From NCBI GenBank assembly GCA_025936595.1, contig JAICTB010000087.1, forward strand, positions 1 through 8,565: DNA of 8,565 nt. Direction: 5' to 3'. A model generated the notes under the pieces. That model worked only from the letters and a program-made list of their open reading frames with translations. It was not told the origin of the DNA and searched no databases. A program made the translations under genes and the position numbers. This DNA is from Thermoleophilia bacterium. Lineage in GTDB: Bacteria > Actinomycetota > Thermoleophilia > Gaiellales > Gaiellaceae. Positions 6,939 to 8,565 of the stretch are shown here, piece by piece; position 1 is the stretch's first letter, and every line of letters begins with the position of its first letter.

Positions 6939-8081
6939 ATGGCTCTCTCCGACCTCACGCGGAACGCCGTGGATGTTCTGCCGGCGGGAGGCCTCGAGAA
7001 GAAGCTCGCACTCGGACGGCCGCTGCGGGTGAAGCTCGGCATCGACGTCACCTCGCCGGACATCCACATCGGCCGCGCGATTCCGCTCCAGCGCATGCGG
7101 GCGTTCCAGGACGAGGGACATACCGGCGTCCTGATCGTCGGCGACTACACGACCCGGATCGGCGACCCCTCGGGCCGTTCCGCCGAGCGTCCGATCTTGA
7201 GCGACGAGGAGATCGACCGGAGCGCGAAGACCTACCTCGACCAGGCGATGGTGATTCTCGATCCGGAACGGACAGAGGTGCGGTACAACGGCGAGTGGCT
7301 CGCGAAACTGAGCTACGCCGACGTCGTGCGGCTCGCGCGCACGATCACCGTTGCGCGGATCCTCGAGCGGGACGACTTCTCGAACCGGATGAAAGCCCAG
7401 GAGCCGATCTCGATCTCGGAGCTCCTCTACCCCCTGATGCAGGCCTACGACTCGGTGGCGATCGAGGCCGACGTCGAGCTCGGCGGGACGGACCAGCTCT
7501 ACAACCTGCTTGCGGGGCGCGAGGTCATGCCGCACTACGGTCTCGACCCGCAGGTGGTCCTCACGACGCCACTACTCGTCGCGTGGGACGGAGCCAAGAT
7601 GAGCTCGTCCGTGGGGAACAACATCCCGCTCGTCGCTCCGCCCGAGGAGATGTTCGGCCGCACGATGCGGATCTCCGACGACCAGCTCGAGGAGTGGTAC
7701 CGGCTGGTCGCGGAGCGTCCCGTGCCGGACGGCGACCCACTCGAGGCGAAGCTCGAGCTTGCGCGCTTCATCGTCGCCAGGTCGCACGGCGAGAAGGCCG
7801 CCCAGGCCGGTGAGGAGCACTTCACGCGGGTCGTCCGGCGGGGCGAGGCGCCGGCGGAGGTGCCCGAGATCCCGCTTCCCGACGGGGATCCGGTGCATCT
7901 GCCCGCGCTGATCGCCGACCAGCTCGGCGTGGGCTCGACGTCCGAGGCGCGGCGCCTGATCCAGCAGGGGGCGGTCAAGGTGAACGGCGAGCCGGCGCCA
8001 GGGCTCGATGTGGCGCGCGAGGCGCTCGCAGGGGCGCTCCTGCAGGTCGGCAAGCGCCGCTTCGCGCGGTTGACAGCCTAG
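6939..8081 (+). CDS. tyrS: Tyrosyl-tRNA synthetase
   Basis: A 380-residue class I aminoacyl-tRNA synthetase that attaches tyrosine to tRNA(Tyr) in the cytoplasm. The Rossmann-fold domain holds the HIGH-type motif as DIHIGRAIPL (His43-Arg46), then FQDEGHTGVLIVGDYTTRIGDPSGRS (56-81), the tyrosine pocket with Tyr164, Gln168 and Asp171 in LLYPLMQAYDS, VELGGTDQLYNLLAGRE, and the KMSKS loop as AKMSSSVGN (220-226). A C-terminal S4 RNA-binding domain (about 321-378) includes EARRLIQQGAVKVNGE. It resembles the TyrZ-like bacterial subgroup. KMSSS is known from other TyrRS; Arg in place of the second His of HIGH is less usual. The ATG at 6939 follows a TANNNT box by 8 nt without a Shine-Dalgarno sequence, so the message is probably leaderless. 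Its last codons contain the -35 box of the downstream rRNA promoter. Confidence 0.96.
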   Translation: MALSDLTRNAVDVLPAGGLEKKLALGRPLRVKLGIDVTSPDIHIGRAIPLQRMRAFQDEGHTGVLIVGDYTTRIGDPSGRSAERPILSDEEIDRSAKTYLDQAMVILDPERTEVRYNGEWLAKLSYADVVRLARTITVARILERDDFSNRMKAQEPISISELLYPLMQAYDSVAIEADVELGGTDQLYNLLAGREVMPHYGLDPQVVLTTPLLVAWDGAKMSSSVGNNIPLVAPPEEMFGRTMRISDDQLEEWYRLVAERPVPDGDPLEAKLELARFIVARSHGEKAAQAGEEHFTRVVRRGEAPAEVPEIPLPDGDPVHLPALIADQLGVGSTSEARRLIQQGAVKVNGEPAPGLDVAREALAGALLQVGKRRFARLTA

Positions 8082-8097
8082 GTCCCGTCGCTATACT
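8070..8097 (+). promoter_or_regulatory. Strong promoter facing the 16S rRNA gene
   Basis: TTGACA (8070-8075), a perfect -35 consensus, and TATACT (8092-8097), 5 of 6 matches to TATAAT, are 16 bp apart. The -35 lies within the last sense codons of tyrS (CGG TTG ACA GCC TAG). Transcription should start near 8103-8105, about 320 nt before the 16S gene. It is the best promoter match in the window, as expected for an rRNA operon. Confidence 0.8.
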
Positions 8098-8165
8098 TCC
8101 CAGGCCGTCCGAGCGGGCGGCGTATCGAAGTCCCCTGTAACTCGACCATAGGAGCCTCCCAGGCC

Positions 8166-8189
8166 CGATTCGTATCCGATACGATTCGT
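8166..8189 (+). repeat. Inverted and direct repeat in the rRNA leader
   Basis: TCGTATC (8170-8176) and GATACGA (8178-8184) form a 7-bp inverted repeat around one base. CGATTCGT occurs twice, at 8166-8173 and 8182-8189. As RNA it makes a 5-bp hairpin; as DNA its symmetry would also suit a protein-binding site. Its role is unknown. Confidence 0.55.
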
Positions 8190-8199
8190 TTCTACGGAG

Positions 8200-8227
8200 G
8201 CCTCTGGCGCGAGTCGGAGGCTTTTTT
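8200..8227 (+). terminator. Intrinsic terminator between rRNA promoter and boxA
   Basis: GCCTCTGGC (8200-8208) and GTCGGAGGC (8213-8221) form a 9-bp stem with two G-U pairs, closed by a GCGA (GNRA) tetraloop, and TTTTTT follows at 8222-8227. It lies downstream of the strong promoter at 8070-8097, so it would stop transcripts heading for the 16S gene unless overridden. It also serves as the only visible terminator for tyrS. Confidence 0.85.
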
Positions 8228-8251
8228 ACGCCGTCGGTCAGATGCGGCACC

Positions 8252-8270
8252 GGTCTTTGAAAACTCAACA
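8252..8270 (+). promoter_or_regulatory. boxA-like rRNA antitermination signal
   Basis: GGTCTTTGAAAACTCAACA closely resembles the boxA segment (CTTTGAAAACT) found in leaders of rRNA operons of Gram-positive bacteria, where NusB and NusE (S10) bind the RNA to make polymerase resistant to termination. It lies about 170 nt before the 16S start and downstream of the terminator at 8200-8227. Confidence 0.75.
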
Positions 8271-8286
8271 GCGAACGTTCTTCGAT

Positions 8287-8417
8287 GTCGAGAACCTCGA
8301 CCTCGGACAGGCTTCGGCCTGCTCGGGCGAGAGGGTCTTAACCTCGTCGCCTCGCAAGAGGTGGCCTTTGAGCAGAAGAAAGACGCTCGAAGTGAAAGGT
8401 CTGCCGGTTCGCCGGCA
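8287..8417 (+). other. Structured 16S leader with stable hairpins
   Basis: This part of the rRNA precursor holds short stable hairpins in a row: GTCGAG/CTCGAC (8287-8301), CAGGC-TTCG-GCCTG (8308-8321), CCTC-GCAA-GAGG (8350-8361) and TGCCGG-TTCG-CCGGCA (8402-8417). Two have UUCG loops and one a GNRA loop. Such leaders normally help fold the pre-16S RNA and form part of the processing stem with the 3' side, which is outside the window. No protein gene is evident here. Confidence 0.65.
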
Positions 8418-8425
8418 ACAAAACC

Positions 8426-8565
<140 letters not shown>

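Larger units (their letters stand above)
8104..8227 (+). ncRNA. Putative attenuator leader or short terminated RNA
   Basis: The stretch between the promoter and the terminator would give an RNA of about 124 nt. It opens with a hairpin (8104-8110 pairing with 8115-8121, loop GAGC). GCCTCC at 8154-8159 can pair with GGAGGC at 8196-8201, enclosing a small hairpin at 8170-8184. This pairing uses the first bases of the terminator stem and so excludes it, a typical antiterminator/terminator layout. The same segment, as AGCCTCC (8153-8159), also complements GGAGGCT at 8216-8222. No ATG, GTG or TTG occurs in it, so a leader peptide is unlikely. I do not recognise a known riboswitch class. It may instead be a stand-alone small RNA. 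Confidence 0.45.

Noticed and set aside
5640..7535. A 631-codon minus-strand frame spanning the tyrS/PBP junction
   Set aside because: It is in a different frame from the PBP, crosses the divergent promoter and has shadow-like composition.
5111..7813. A 900-codon open frame on the + strand across the PBP gene and tyrS
   Set aside because: It is antisense to the PBP and out of frame with tyrS, has Arg-rich low-complexity composition and no recognisable family. Long antisense frames are expected at this GC content.
8104..8227. T-box or other known riboswitch in the rRNA leader
   Set aside because: No T-box sequence (AGGGTGGNACCGCG type) and no conserved core of a riboswitch class that I know is visible. 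Position after tyrS, not before it, also argues against a T-box.

Overview
The window is 8.6 kb of very GC-rich bacterial chromosome. It carries six protein genes, or parts of them, and the start of a ribosomal RNA operon. High GC, frequent GTG/TTG starts, TANNNT -10 boxes placed directly before start codons, a PASTA-bearing class A PBP and the opening of the 16S gene point to an actinobacterium. I lean towards the Thermoleophilia (Gaiellales/Solirubrobacterales side), but this rests on memory of 16S style and not on a search. All genes have housekeeping character. I see no phage, CRISPR, toxin-antitoxin or defence genes and no insertion sequence.

Left part (1-2468, + strand): the 3' end of a YbaK/EbsC-type aminoacyl-tRNA deacylase, then a branched-chain amino acid aminotransferase (ilvE) with a clear ribosome-binding site. 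A DegT/DnrJ/EryC1/StrS-type PLP aminotransferase follows, whose likely TTG start overlaps the ilvE stop codon (TTGA). The last two are probably co-translated.

Middle (2469-4509): a 228-bp spacer holds two copies of a GGGGTCAGACCCC-cored palindrome, a REP-like repeat pair. Next come an MFS exporter of the EntS-like MFS_3 group and a 3-methyladenine DNA glycosylase of the AAG/MPG family, overlapping by 17 bases.

Right part (4481-8081): a minus-strand bifunctional penicillin-binding protein (GT51, transpeptidase, two PASTA domains) ends convergently with the glycosylase, overlapping it by 29 bases. Its 5' end faces a divergent tyrosyl-tRNA synthetase gene (tyrS). The two appear to share one symmetric -10 element, TAGTCTA. 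The PBP frame has no ATG, GTG or TTG upstream of its essential N-terminal region, so a non-standard start (a CTG at the leaderless position) is likely.

End (8070-8565): a near-consensus promoter (TTGACA-N16-TATACT) begins inside the last codons of tyrS and points at the 16S rRNA gene, which starts near 8426 and is cut by the window end. Between promoter and 16S lie a strong intrinsic terminator with a possible competing antiterminator pairing, then a boxA-like antitermination signal and several stable hairpins. A terminator between an rrn promoter and boxA is the most unusual feature here. It suggests attenuation of the rRNA operon or a separate short RNA. The most notable findings are therefore regulatory rather than a new gene system.
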